A DNA stretch of 64,000 nt from Megascapheus bottae (taxonomy: Eukaryota; Chordata; Mammalia; Rodentia; Geomyidae), in assembly GCA_024803745.1 (NCBI GenBank), contig JANJXV010000004.1, forward strand, positions 43,581,358 through 43,645,357, written 5' to 3'. The notes under the pieces were generated by a model. That model was not told where the DNA came from, did not search any database, and saw only the letters and a program-made list of their open reading frames with translations. A program made the position numbers and the translations under genes. Shown here piece after piece: positions 41,856 to 52,542 of the stretch (within the stretch, counting starts at the first letter, position 1; each line of letters opens with the position of its first letter).

Positions 41856-43280
41856 TAGCCTGGGCACAAATAGACTAATATCTAAGCTACGATATTTGTC
41901 CAAATACAACATCATGTGCATTTTAAAGAAAGATACTATGCATTGCATGTAAATTTCTTATAAGTGATATTATATTTCCAGGTATAGATTTTTAAAGTTT
42001 CACAGTTTGTGCTATTTATATATATGCTTTCAACTAATAGAGATTCACTCACTTTTTATTAGTCTTGTATCCATACACTTGGAGACATTGTACATACTGG
42101 TTGATAAAAGATCAAATGTAATGTCATAGGTATGAAAATAACTAATCACCAATCCCTTATGTAATTAATTAGCAGACATCTGAGAACTAAGTTTCCTGGT
42201 GATGAGGAAGAATCACTTGCAGTAAATATTACTTTGAAAAGATTCATTGTGGAAAGTGCTAGTAGCCATGTAGGCATTTCACGACACATTCAAATTCTGT
42301 GTGCTTAATATCATATTCAGACTGTAAACTGAGTAGATAAACAACATACATTTAATATCAATTCCTGGAAACTATATAGTCATCAGGGATGGTGCTGTAG
42401 GTAAAAGGACTTCAAATCATCTTACTTTTTCACACTGGTATCTAACTTTTCAGATGACTATATACCTGGAAACCAGGTGAAGAAGCAGAGCAAATGGGAA
42501 TGTAATCTTAGAGTTACGCACTTGATTGAAACTTGAGCATCCAGTTTACAAGAGAAGCGTAAGCCTGTGTCAGTGGTAATGGAAAAGACAGCAGGAAGTA
42601 TCACACTGATTTGGGCAAGTATGGCAATTTTGGAGGCCACCTGTATATTATTCCTTAAACCATTTGAGTTTAATCACATTTTGCTCCGGTTATTCACAGG
42701 TTTTCTATAGGGCCTATGCTCACTTCTCATAATTTTTATCCTGTGTGAAGATAAACCTTTCCATAAACTCAGTGGCTACATAGCTCATTTAGAAGGTTAT
42801 ACATTTAACTCACATCTAAACTCAGGTATATGGATTTCTATTTGGTTAAAATTATATTTTTATGAAACCTGACAAACATATTACTGACAAGCTATTCCAC
42901 AATTTTTTATTCATATAATTCAAGTCTATAACTTTTTTTTACTAAGAATCAAATAATCAACATTATAATTAGTACTACACTGTTGAAGGGAAATGCAAAA
43001 ATTAAGTGACAGATGGTACTCTATGGCATATTAACATAGCAGATCCCAGTTTAGTAATCTGGAAAACTAAAATAAAAAAGCAGTAATTGAGGTGAAAGTT
43101 CCTGTGATATAATTTTAAAAAATAAGGAGGTGAATTAAAGAAGCTTAATCATTAATATTTAAGGTTAGGTTATTAATATTAAAGGGTAGATTGTTGTGGT
43201 TTGGCAACTTGTTTAAAAATTGGGTTAAAATATCCCATGTGTTTTTATCAAAATGTCGTATTCTATGTTTAAAATCCTCT
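41856..43280. other. Unassigned AT-rich sequence
   Basis: No gene or named repeat. Confidence 0.45.
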
Positions 43281-43282
43281 TT

Positions 43283-43520
43283 TAGCCTGGCACCAGAGGC
43301 TCAACTCTGTAATACTAGCTTCATGAGGCTGTGATCTGAGGATCATGGTTCAAAGCCAGCCCAAGCACAAAATCCATAAGATTCTTGTCTCCAATTAACC
43401 ACAAGATTGGAAGTGACATTATGGCTCAACTAGTAGAGGGTTAGCCTCGAGCTGAAGAGGTCAGGGACAGTGCCCAGGCCCAGAATTTAAGCCTCACAAC
43501 CAACCAAAAAAAGAAAAAAA
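43283..43520 (+). mobile_element. 7SL-headed composite SINE (family B)
   Basis: TAGCCTGGCACCAGAGGCTCAACTCTGTAATAC, GATCATGGTTCAAAGCCAGCCC, GTCTCCAATTAACCAC, the TTATGGCTCAACTAGTAGAGGG module and an A-rich tail. Confidence 0.82.
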
Positions 43521-44427
43521 ACAGAATGAATAAGTTCCTACTGCTGAATTCTTCCCTCTCATTGCACAAAGAAGAAGAGTTTTAGAAGATAGGAGTTCAG
43601 CATTGGAGAATAAAATTTACATCCATGCAGAATAAATTAGGAATCTCAGGCATAACCAAAGTCAGGCAACCCTCTTACTCTCCAATACAGAAAGTCTTCT
43701 GTGCTTTTGAGAGCACCTTCACCAGCTCTATTAAGACATGCCTGAATAAGATATGCCCTTCTATACGTAACCTCCAGAATCACCTTTGGTGTATTTGGGA
43801 TTGTTGGGATTGTTGTGATAGGGAAGAATCTAATTTTTTTGCATGTTGACATCCACTTTTCCCAAGCAATTTCTTGAAGAGGTGGTATTTTCTCCATCCT
43901 GTGTTTTATTTCCTTTATCAAATATCAAATGGCTCTATCTGTTTGGCTTATTTCTCCATCTTCTATTATATCTCATTGGTAACGTGTTTTGGTTACCAGA
44001 ACTCTGTTGTGAAGGTAGAAATCTGGACTTGTTATTAACTCCAGCACTATTCTCTTTCTTTCTTTATGTTTTGGGGGAGTGAGCAGGACTGATTTTGAAA
44101 TATATGGGCCTTTTGTGGTTGTATATGAGTTTTAGAGATTGTTTTCTCTATTTCAGTGAATGATGTTCATAATTTGTTCTTATTGTATTTTATTGATAGT
44201 TTGCCTCAGGCAGCATTTCTATTTTTCATGATATTAATATTGGTAACCCAGGTAATACTGGGAGGCCTTTCCATTTCCTTGAATCTTTTTTATTTCTTTA
44301 AAGTTATACAGTTTTTTCTTCACTTTTTTGACTAGGATAGCTTTTAGGTATTTTACTATATTGGAAATAGACTTCCTTTCATGATTTCACTATTCTTATT
44401 GGTGTACAGAAAAGCTACTGATTTTTA

Positions 44428-44469
44428 TTTTATTGTTGGGAAAATGTACAGAGGGGTTACAGTTATATT
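44428..44469 (-). mobile_element. L1 3' end stub
   Basis: TTTTATTGTTGGGAAAATGTACAGAGGGGTTACAGTTA is the same terminal block as 40495-40535, here only about 40 bp. Confidence 0.45.
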
Positions 44470-44651
44470 TGTCAGATAGGTCTAGTGGTAGAGTGCTGGC
44501 CTAGAATGCAGGAAGACCGGGATTGATTCCTTGGTACCGCATACTTAGGAAAGAGCCAGAAGTGGTGCTGTGGCTCAAGTGGTAGAGTTCTAAGAGCCTT
44601 GAGAAAACCAAGGACACTGAGTCCAAGCCTAGGACTGACAAAAAAAAAAAA
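44470..44651 (+). mobile_element. ID-like double-tRNA SINE (family A)
   Basis: GGTCTAGTGGTAGAGTGCTGGCCTAGAATGCAGGAAGACC, GATTGATTCCTTGG, GTGCTGTGGCTCAAGTGGTAGAG and a poly(A) tail. It is nested in the old L1. Confidence 0.87.
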
Positions 44652-45135
44652 CTATACTGTAAACTCCTGATTTTTGTGGATTGATTTTATATTTTTGCTG
44701 CTATTTATTAGCCCTAGAAACTTATGGCTGAAGTCTTTGAGTTCCTTAGATACAGAACATGTCTTGGAAATACAAGGATAGCTTTACTTCTTCCTTCTCT
44801 ATTTGAATTTGTGTATGTCTTTCTTTTGCCTTAGTCCTCTGGCTTAGAATCCTTGTAATATATTGAAATATAGTGGAGAAGATAAACATCCTTTTCTTGT
44901 TCCTGAACTTGCAGAAACTTGTTTTAGACAAAAAGCTTTTCGTCATTTAGTATGATGTCGACTGTAGGTTTATCAAAAACAACTTTTATTATGTCAAAGA
45001 ATATTCCTTCTATTTCTTAGTTTAACAGAGATTTTTAATTATGAAAGTATGTTGATTATTATCAAAGGCTTATGTGATTCTTTTCTCTTTTTTAAGCAAT
45101 TGAAATGGACAGTCTTTTTATTGTTATAATTCTAT

Positions 45136-45327
45136 TTTTTTTGCCAGTCCTGGCTTAATCTTAGGGCCTGAGCACTGTCCTTGGATTTTCTCAAGGTTAG
45201 AGCTCTACCACTTGAACTTCAGCACCACTTCCAGCATTTTTCTATGTATGTGGTACCAAGAAATCAAACCTGGGTCTTCGTGCATGCAAGGCAAGCACTC
45301 TACCACTAGGCCAAACTCCCGGCCCCG
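45136..45327 (-). mobile_element. ID-like double-tRNA SINE (family A)
   Basis: TTTTTTTTGCCAGTCCTGGC through ACTAGGCCAAACTCCCGGCCCC; near-complete. Confidence 0.9.
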
Positions 45328-45434
45328 GTTCTTTTCTTTTGTTTTTTCTACATCTTGCTTTACATTTACTGATTCACATATGTGTAAATTGCTTTGCATT
45401 TCTGAGCTATAGCCCACTTGGATCATAGTGTATG

Positions 45435-45640
45435 AACCTGGGCTCCTCATCTCAGAGCTATTGCCCTATCCTTAGGCCTGGGCATTGTCTGAGCACTTCA
45501 GCTCAAGACTACTGCCTTGCCCCTGGAGCCACAGTGCTACTTCTAGTTTTCTAGTGGTTAATTGGAGATAAAAGTCTTAGGGTCTTTTGTGCCCAGGCTG
45601 GCTTTGAACTGCAATCCTTAGCTCTCAGCCTCCTGAGATT
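45435..45640 (-). mobile_element. 7SL-headed composite SINE (family B)
   Basis: AACCTGGGCTCCTCATC, CTTCAGCTCAAGACTACTGCC, GTTTTCTAGTGGTTAATTGGAGATAAAAGTC, GGCTGGCTTTGAACTGCAATCC and CTCAGCCTCCTGAGAT. The outermost part of the 7SL head is missing. Confidence 0.85.
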
Positions 45641-45644
45641 TATA

Positions 45645-47160
45645 AGCAAATAAAATTTGAACCATTCTTTGTACCTATCCTTTACATTCTAGTACATTCA
45701 AAGACATATATCCTTTTCAAATTATAGTATAATGAATAATAGAAGATTATTTATTGTACTGTGTCCAAGAAGGAAAGTAATTTATATTTTAAAGTAGAAT
45801 GACTGAACAGTATGACTTTGGTGATTTTACAAAATACTAACAAATTGAATATAACATTTGAATTGTGACTTGACAAAGCATACAATTGTCTTTAATTGGA
45901 CTGCAGAACCTAAAGTACCAAAATAATAATGTCTATGCTCCCCTAAATAAGGATGTTTATAATATGCATTTGGTATTGATACAATAGATGAACCCAAAAT
46001 GAGCACACTGACTTTAGATGTACTTGTATACTTATGTTTGAGTTTATTTATTTTAGAGAATGTATTATAAATGTAAAGCTTTGAAAAATGCAGATTGTAG
46101 TACTTAAATGGATGGTGGTTAAACTGATAGGTTCTTCACAACTTTCTGATAAAAATGTTATTGCTTATTTCATTGCAAATGTAAATGCAATCTACAAAAA
46201 GTGGTTAGAGTGTTATCATGAAGCAGTTCTTACTTTATAAAGCTGAGACAAAATTTCAGGATTCTGTTCACAATAACCTCAATGTAATAATGCTATAGAT
46301 AAAATACATACTTATGTGTCTGAAAAATATCAAAGTTTTGTGTAATCATTAATGTACTTGTATAGAAGTAACAAAAGATAAAAATTATAAACAGAGGAAG
46401 GAGTGTAAGAAAAAATAGACTTAATCCTAAACGATGCATGCCAGATAGCATAGGATCAACCTCTTTGAAGTGCAGTAAGAAAACAGGTTGACCTAGATTT
46501 CTGGACAGAGAAATGTATCTTTACAGAGAGTTAGCAAGGGAAAAAGCAAAAAAAAAATCAAAAAAAATTTTTACAAAGCAGAAGAAAAGGGGAGTCCATT
46601 ACTAGCGTAAATCATGATACAAGGCATAAGATATTTTTAGGCAAAAATAATACAATACATTTGGGAATTCAGATCTATATTGATAAAGAACAGATATATG
46701 TAAACTGGTAATTTTAGACTTTTTAAAACCTCAGTTTGTGTCTCAGCAACATAATAGACACTCTAATGCAAACCAGTGAAGTTTACAGCATTTATAGATA
46801 TGAAATATCTCAAACTATGAGCAAAGAAAGAAAATAATTATATTTATATAAGCTTCTTACATGAAACAGTGCCATGTAATTTGGAGTTAGTATGTGATCA
46901 GTTAAAATGCACATTAAGTGGTCCTGCGTAGACCATTTAAATGATACCAAAGTACAGCTAACAATTCAATACATAAGATAAAATTAAATTTCAAAACATA
47001 ATCATTCTAAGCATTCATGGAATATAGGCAGACAAAAATTAGTAACATAGAAATGAAATAGTGGAATACCATTACTTTGTAATAAGCAGCTCTAATATAT
47101 CAGATGAATTTTATATTTCACCAAATTGTTATTAGTAATGGCAACTAGGCCCCAAGTTAG
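45645..47160. other. Unassigned AT-rich sequence
   Basis: No gene or named repeat. Confidence 0.45.
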
Positions 47161-47164
47161 GATG

Positions 47165-47285
47165 GTTACATTTATTTAATCCTCTGAACTGTGATATGAA
47201 GCAAAAATTTACTATTTTTCTCTATACCGATGCAAAAAAATGGCATAGTGCTTTGTCTAACTTCCCAGGTTCTCAGCATGAAGAT
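47165..47285 (-). mobile_element. MIR (ancient mammalian SINE)
   Basis: ACATTTATTTAATCCTCTGAAC followed by ATATGAAGCAAAAATTTACTATTTTTCTC, then TTGTCTAACTTCCCAGGTTCTCAG. This order parallels the reverse complement of MIR (ACATTTAATCCTCAC, TATTATTATCCCC, GTAACTTGCCCAAGGTCAC). Diverged. Confidence 0.5.
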
Positions 47286-47816
47286 ATAACATATTAGGCT
47301 TCCATTTACTTAGAGGAATAAGTTATTTATTTTCAATGAAGTACATTTTGTAGCTGAAAATGCATGCAGAACATAGAAGTGAAGTATGGGAATTATTATT
47401 GTTAATATTTATTTTTAATTTTATTATCTTTAAACAAATTTGACAAGTGATATATTTGGATAAACTATTTCCATTCACATTTCTACCCTACATGAAATAC
47501 TCTCACAGAAATGAAGAGCATTCATTGAATATTCAGTTCCTTTCATGGAATACCAGATCCTAAAAGTTAAATATATTCTCCTTATCATCACAAGAAAAGC
47601 ATACCTCATTTTATTTCACATTAGTTTGTCTGGCAAAGGAAAGTGAAAACAGAGTCTACTTACTTAAGACACTAGCTTTTTCAACCTGATTAACATCTTC
47701 GTCACCATAGAATATCCTTATTCCCAGTTGCAACTTTTCATCACATTCTCATGGTTCACAATGACTATCAGTGAATCAATGAATACTATCTTTTCTAATG
47801 ACCCTTCCATTAATTA

Positions 47817-47819
<3 letters not shown>

Positions 47820-47875
<56 letters not shown>

Positions 47876-48090
47876 CATGGGGCTTGAACTCGGCCTGGGT
47901 GTTGGCCCTGAGCTCTTCAGCTCAAGGCTAGGGCTCTACCCTTGAGCCAAGCCTCACTTCCCGTTTTCTAGGGGTTAATTGGAGATAAGAGTCTCAGGTT
48001 CTTTTGTGCTGGGGCTGGCTTTGAACCTTGATCCTCAGATCTCAGCCTCCTCAGTAGCTAGTATTACAGGCATGAGCCACAGTGCCTGGC
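47820..48090 (-). mobile_element. 7SL-headed composite SINE (family B), full length, (CA)n tail, with TSD
   Basis: The complete element ends at GAGCCACAGTGCCTGGCT. CTTCCATTAATTACTT is found at 47804-47819 and 48090-48105, a 16-bp duplication. Between the left duplication and the SINE body lies (TG)n 47821-47871, so the microsatellite occupies the place of the SINE A-tail. Confidence 0.92.
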
Positions 48091-48284
48091 TTCCATTAAT
48101 TACTTATTGACACCATCCTGGCTTGTGCTCAAGGAGATTTCAACAGTTAGTGTCAATCCCAAAGTATTATGGTATTATAGTTTACAGTTACCAAACACAG
48201 ATATCTATTTTGTTAGGCCAAAATCCATTACAATAAAGACAAAGGCTGTGTGTATAAATATTCTGATGTTTTTGTTTTGTTTAG

Positions 48285-48473
48285 TTCTGTTTTATTTGCC
48301 AATCCTGGGGCTTGAATTAAAGGCCTAACCACTGTCCTTGGGCTTTCTCAAGGCTAGAGCTACCACTTGAGCCACAGCACCAGTTCTGGCTTTTTCTATG
48401 TATGTGAAATAGAACCCAGCTCTTCATGCTCGCTAGGCAAGCACTCTACCACTAGGCTAAACTCTCAGCCCCA
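48285..48473 (-). mobile_element. ID-like double-tRNA SINE (family A)
   Basis: TTGCCAATCCTGGGGCTTGAATTAAAGGCC, GGGCTTTCTCAAGGCTAGAGC, TTCTGGCTTTTTCTATGTATGTG and ACTAGGCTAAACTCTCAGCCCC. Confidence 0.88.
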
Positions 48474-48474
48474 T

Positions 48475-51200
48475 ATATTTTATGGTGACCTCCAATTAGA
48501 ATGCAAGAACATAGCCTGATAGGAGGAAGAAAATTTGGGTATAATATGGATCTGGCTCATCATTACTCCTGCACAATTTCAGCCTTTGAAATCCTATTTC
48601 AACAGATTTTTCTCCATTTAACAACAGAAGGCTTATCAATTTTCATTTCCTTAATATGTCTTTTAATTTCAGCTAGGCCTTGGATTCAGAAATGATCACA
48701 CTCCTTTTAACACCTTTAAATATCACTTTAACCTTGGCTGCTTCTGCCTTATTTTTTTCCTGTGGTAGAATTTACTAAAGAAAATTTACCTTAGATCTGT
48801 TGAGCAGTAGAGATAAAATACAAACAGTCATTCTATAAGAAATAGCTATTATACATTAAAATTTCGTTTCTCAAAGTACTTCATCAATCTAATCTTTGGC
48901 TTTTAATTTTTTGGTTGTAACAATAAACTTATGAAAAATGTAGAAAGAATTGTGTTGACAAAAATAAAATTATCATATTATGATTGTATTTCTCTATAAA
49001 TTACTACCTCTAAAGTTAGCTTAAATTTTGACTAGTTTAATCAACACCATCATCATCATCTTTTTCTAGTAGCCTAGTAGAAAACTAATTGTGATTCACA
49101 AATCCCCTCGAAAGGATAAGTATATAAAAACTATTACTAATTTATTAGCAGCATAGCTGTAGCTGGCTTTACAAAAATTTAATATTAGACGTTTTAGATG
49201 GATTTTCCTACATTATACAATAGAGGACATATCTATTTTCATTTTCTCTAATATGGCTTTTAACTTTAGCCATGTCATTGGATTTAGAAAGGAACAGTCC
49301 ATCATCTTTAATGGAAATAACTTATTAAACATTGTAGAGAGATGACTTTGATGATACTTTCATTAATTGAAGGTTGCCATAACAACTAAAGGTCTACACT
49401 CACACATAGCTAAAAAGGCAACTAGCTGTCCTGGCACCTTTATTATAATTCTTAATACTTGGACAGGTACAGCTTGCCTAATTTATTTCTAAATGATAGT
49501 GAGGTGAAAGTACATGATAAAAATACAAATGTTAATACAAGTATCCATTTTACTTGAATGTCATAAAAAGCATTTAATATTATTTCAGGTACATAATTAT
49601 ATCAGTCTATCTCCCATCATTGGATCTCTTAGATTTTTATGCTTATGTTTTTTGTTCTTTTTTAAAATATTATTTATTATAATTAAAGTCTCAAATATTA
49701 AATTCTATGTGACGTTTGTCAGTTTGTTGAATGAATGTACTAAAAAAGAAATAAAGGACTTATGTGATAAGTAGAAAGAGATAGGAAAGGAATAATTTGG
49801 TAGGATGATATGGGGATTCTATGTAATAATGCCCTTAGCAATAGTAATTACAGAAAAATACATATATATTTCTATATATATGCATATACACATACATATA
49901 TGTACACATATATACATATGTATATGCATATATGCATATATATATCAGTCATCACAAATGGAGAATTAACATGGTAAAATATAGATAATTCCTCCTTGAC
50001 AAAATACATTCTGAATCCAGAAACCATCTAAATAGAATGTACCTCCAGGTCTTCTTGAGGTTTTTCACTCTTATCTGTAATACTTACAACTGTATACAAA
50101 TGTACAAAAATAATACAAAAATTTTATGAAATGAGAAATTTTCTACAGTTCTACTTTAGCAAACTCTATTGTGTTATTCAAATACTTCACTACCTGCTGC
50201 TAGGACATCCCTCTTATGAATACTGGCTTGATTTAGGTAGCATTTTATTACTCTTGATAAATTTCTGAATAGGAAAGCCACATGTTCCTTAGTCATATAT
50301 GCTTTTCCTCAACCATATTTATTTAGTGGAACTCAAGCCCTTTGAATCTCCAGGCTTGCATATAACCTGAATTTGTGCAAGCTCAATTTCCTCTCTTATT
50401 CTCTTTCAGATATTTCAGACATGCAGGTGGTTTTTTTTTCTGTTTTTAATTTTATCTAACATGAATGTTCCTTCATTTAAGTTTTTCTCATCGTGGTGTA
50501 ATAGAAGGTTTACCCAGTCAATTATAGCCAAAAGAATTTCCCTCTACTTATAGATTACAGTCTGGCTGAAAGGAGAAACACACTTAGCAATCATATTTTG
50601 CCAAAAATGAGATTCCTACATTATGGTTTTGGAGAGTAAAAAAATGTTGGTCATCTGCCTCTCACTTAAGAATTTTCTTCCTAGAACATAAATAAAAAAA
50701 TAATTCCGCATCCATGAAAGTCCTCCTAGAAATATGTTATCTCAAAATTTGACATCAAAACTGTCGAGTTAAAGGTTTTTGTTTTATATTGCACTAGGGA
50801 GAAATTTATGTGCTAGAATAATGCCAGTATGATACAATAGTCAACTATTGGATATAACATCTGGATATGATATCAATAAAGCCAGGGAAAGAGACTCTCA
50901 AATGGTCTGTATATTAATCAATGAGGCCTCCTCTCATTCTTCCTTGTCTCATCTAGGAAACCAATTAATATAAAACCTAATCAATAAAATAAAAGAATTC
51001 ACATTTTATATATTGCCCATGTTTTTGAGGACCTTTACAAAAGAGGGATATTTAGATAAATATTCAAAAGTGGTACTTGTACACCTTTTAAAGTATGCTT
51101 GAAGGAATGGCAGAACAAAGGTCTATCTATAAGAGAGTGTTAAATTCTGTAGCTATAATCAAGAATTATATCAGGGGTTTCAGAAACTAAATGAATAAAC
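48475..51200. other. Mostly single-copy AT-rich sequence with a diverged direct repeat
   Basis: Two stretches, about 48590-48715 and 49200-49320, resemble each other (TTTTCATTT, AATATG.CTTTTAA, GGATT.AGAAA and CTTTAA/CTTTTAAC in the same order and spacing). An AT/CATATA stretch at 49855-49945 can fold on itself. No gene is supported. Confidence 0.45.
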
Positions 51201-51204
51201 TTTT

Positions 51205-51455
51205 CTTCTTTTTTTTGTACTGGGTAAGAGACTTAAACCCTAGAGCCTGCACACTGATTCTTGAGCTGTTTTAATCAGCGTGGCGCTCTGCCACTTAAGC
51301 AACGCAGTACTTCTGGTATTTGGATGGTTAAGTGTAGATAAGAGTCTCATAGGCTTTCCTGCCTGAGCTGTCTTTGAACTGAGATCCTGAGATCTCCACT
51401 TCCTGAATAGCTTGGATACTGAAATCCTAGCTATCCTAGCTGGCATGAGCCAGCA
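51205..51455 (-). mobile_element. 7SL-headed composite SINE (family B), diverged
   Basis: TTTTTTTTGTACTGGGTAAGAGACTTAAACCC, TCTTGAGCTG, GATGGTTAAGTGTAGATAAGAGTCTCA, GCTGTCTTTGAACTGAGATCCTGAGATCTC, and AGCTGGCATGAGCCA at the 7SL end. Confidence 0.8.
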
Positions 51456-51459
51456 ACCA

Positions 51460-52120
51460 CTGATACTCAGCGATTGTCAAGTCATGCTTCCCACTGAGAC
51501 TTGGTTTCTATGGTGCTACTATCTCACAGTTTGCCCATGACCTCCCCTCATGCAGGAGTGAAGAACAGCTATTTATGTTCCTTTTTCTTGGAGCCACCAG
51601 TCCTTACAGGTTAAGATCTTACCTTGTGTGTTATTTAAACCTAAATAACACACAGTTTCATTAAGGATTAGGAATATAAATTTATGAATTGGGGAAAGGT
51701 GGAGTTCAGTCCATTGTATATGACCTATTATGTTTATGAGCTAGAAAACGGATTCATTGCAAAACCTAATACTTTATATTGCTCAAAATATTCACTGACC
51801 ATGTTCTCTAGCCTTAGTATTACATGAGACTCTAAATGAAGACTGAAAATTTACCAAGCACAATTTTTATAAACAAGTTTTTAATAGATACTATAATTGA
51901 TGTAAGTAATGAATAACGAAGGCTTTTCAAAATTCTTAAGTATTTTTACATTCTCACTATCTATAAAGATTTTCTCAAATTCTAGGATTAATAAATTCCA
52001 GGTGAATATTCAATGATCGTAACTAAAACATAGTCATAAAATATAGAGCTAATGATGCAATATATCAATATATTGGTCATTAGTGCCTATTGCATGGTTC
52101 TATTTTTCACATTTTTACAT
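51460..52120. other. Unassigned AT-rich sequence
   Basis: Nothing recognisable. Confidence 0.4.
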
Positions 52121-52542
52121 TTTATTGATGTTTTTTATATTTTTATTGTAATTAATAAAAGGGTTACATGATATTTGCCAGATAGAAGGTGCATTAATTC
52201 ACATACATTGATACCCTTTCACATGTCTTGGTACCCATTACCCTCCCCCCCAAAACCCCCCACCGTCTTCGTTTTCCCCCCTTCCCTATCAAATTTCAAA
52301 TATCCAAATACAAATAAATTCAATATATCAGATAACAAAGTGAGATACTGTAACAATATGAGATACCCAAGGGACATGAAAGGAGATGAGAGATAACATA
52401 GTACATTAAGAACAACAATCATTCGTTATATGGCTTTTGTTTCAATATCCTGGAGGTCCTTTCAATTAGCTTCATACTATATGGCCTTATGTGTCAAGGT
52501 TTTGCTCTATTGCAGGTCTCTGCTAGTAGAGCCCAAGGTTTC

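Larger units (their letters stand above)
43825..45130 (-). mobile_element. Ancient L1 ORF2 fragment (interrupted)
   Basis: The minus frame contains HRMEKIPPLQEIAWEKWMSTCKKIRF, a decayed version of the L1 segment [21 protein letters not shown]. Going right, the antisense text tracks the upstream ORF2: palm region near 44750-44900 (YFQDMFCI region at 44746) and [12 protein letters not shown] antisense near 44990-45070. It is split by 44428-44651. Confidence 0.65.

Noticed and set aside
41371..41952. 193-codon plus-strand ORF
   Set aside because: It covers an antisense ID-like SINE (CLCDTGKSNP and similar text recurs over other SINEs) and a (TA)n run giving IYIYIYI.
43625..43825. ORF pair at 43646-43921 as a gene
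   Set aside because: The start of the minus frame is decayed L1 ORF2 and the rest has no protein character.
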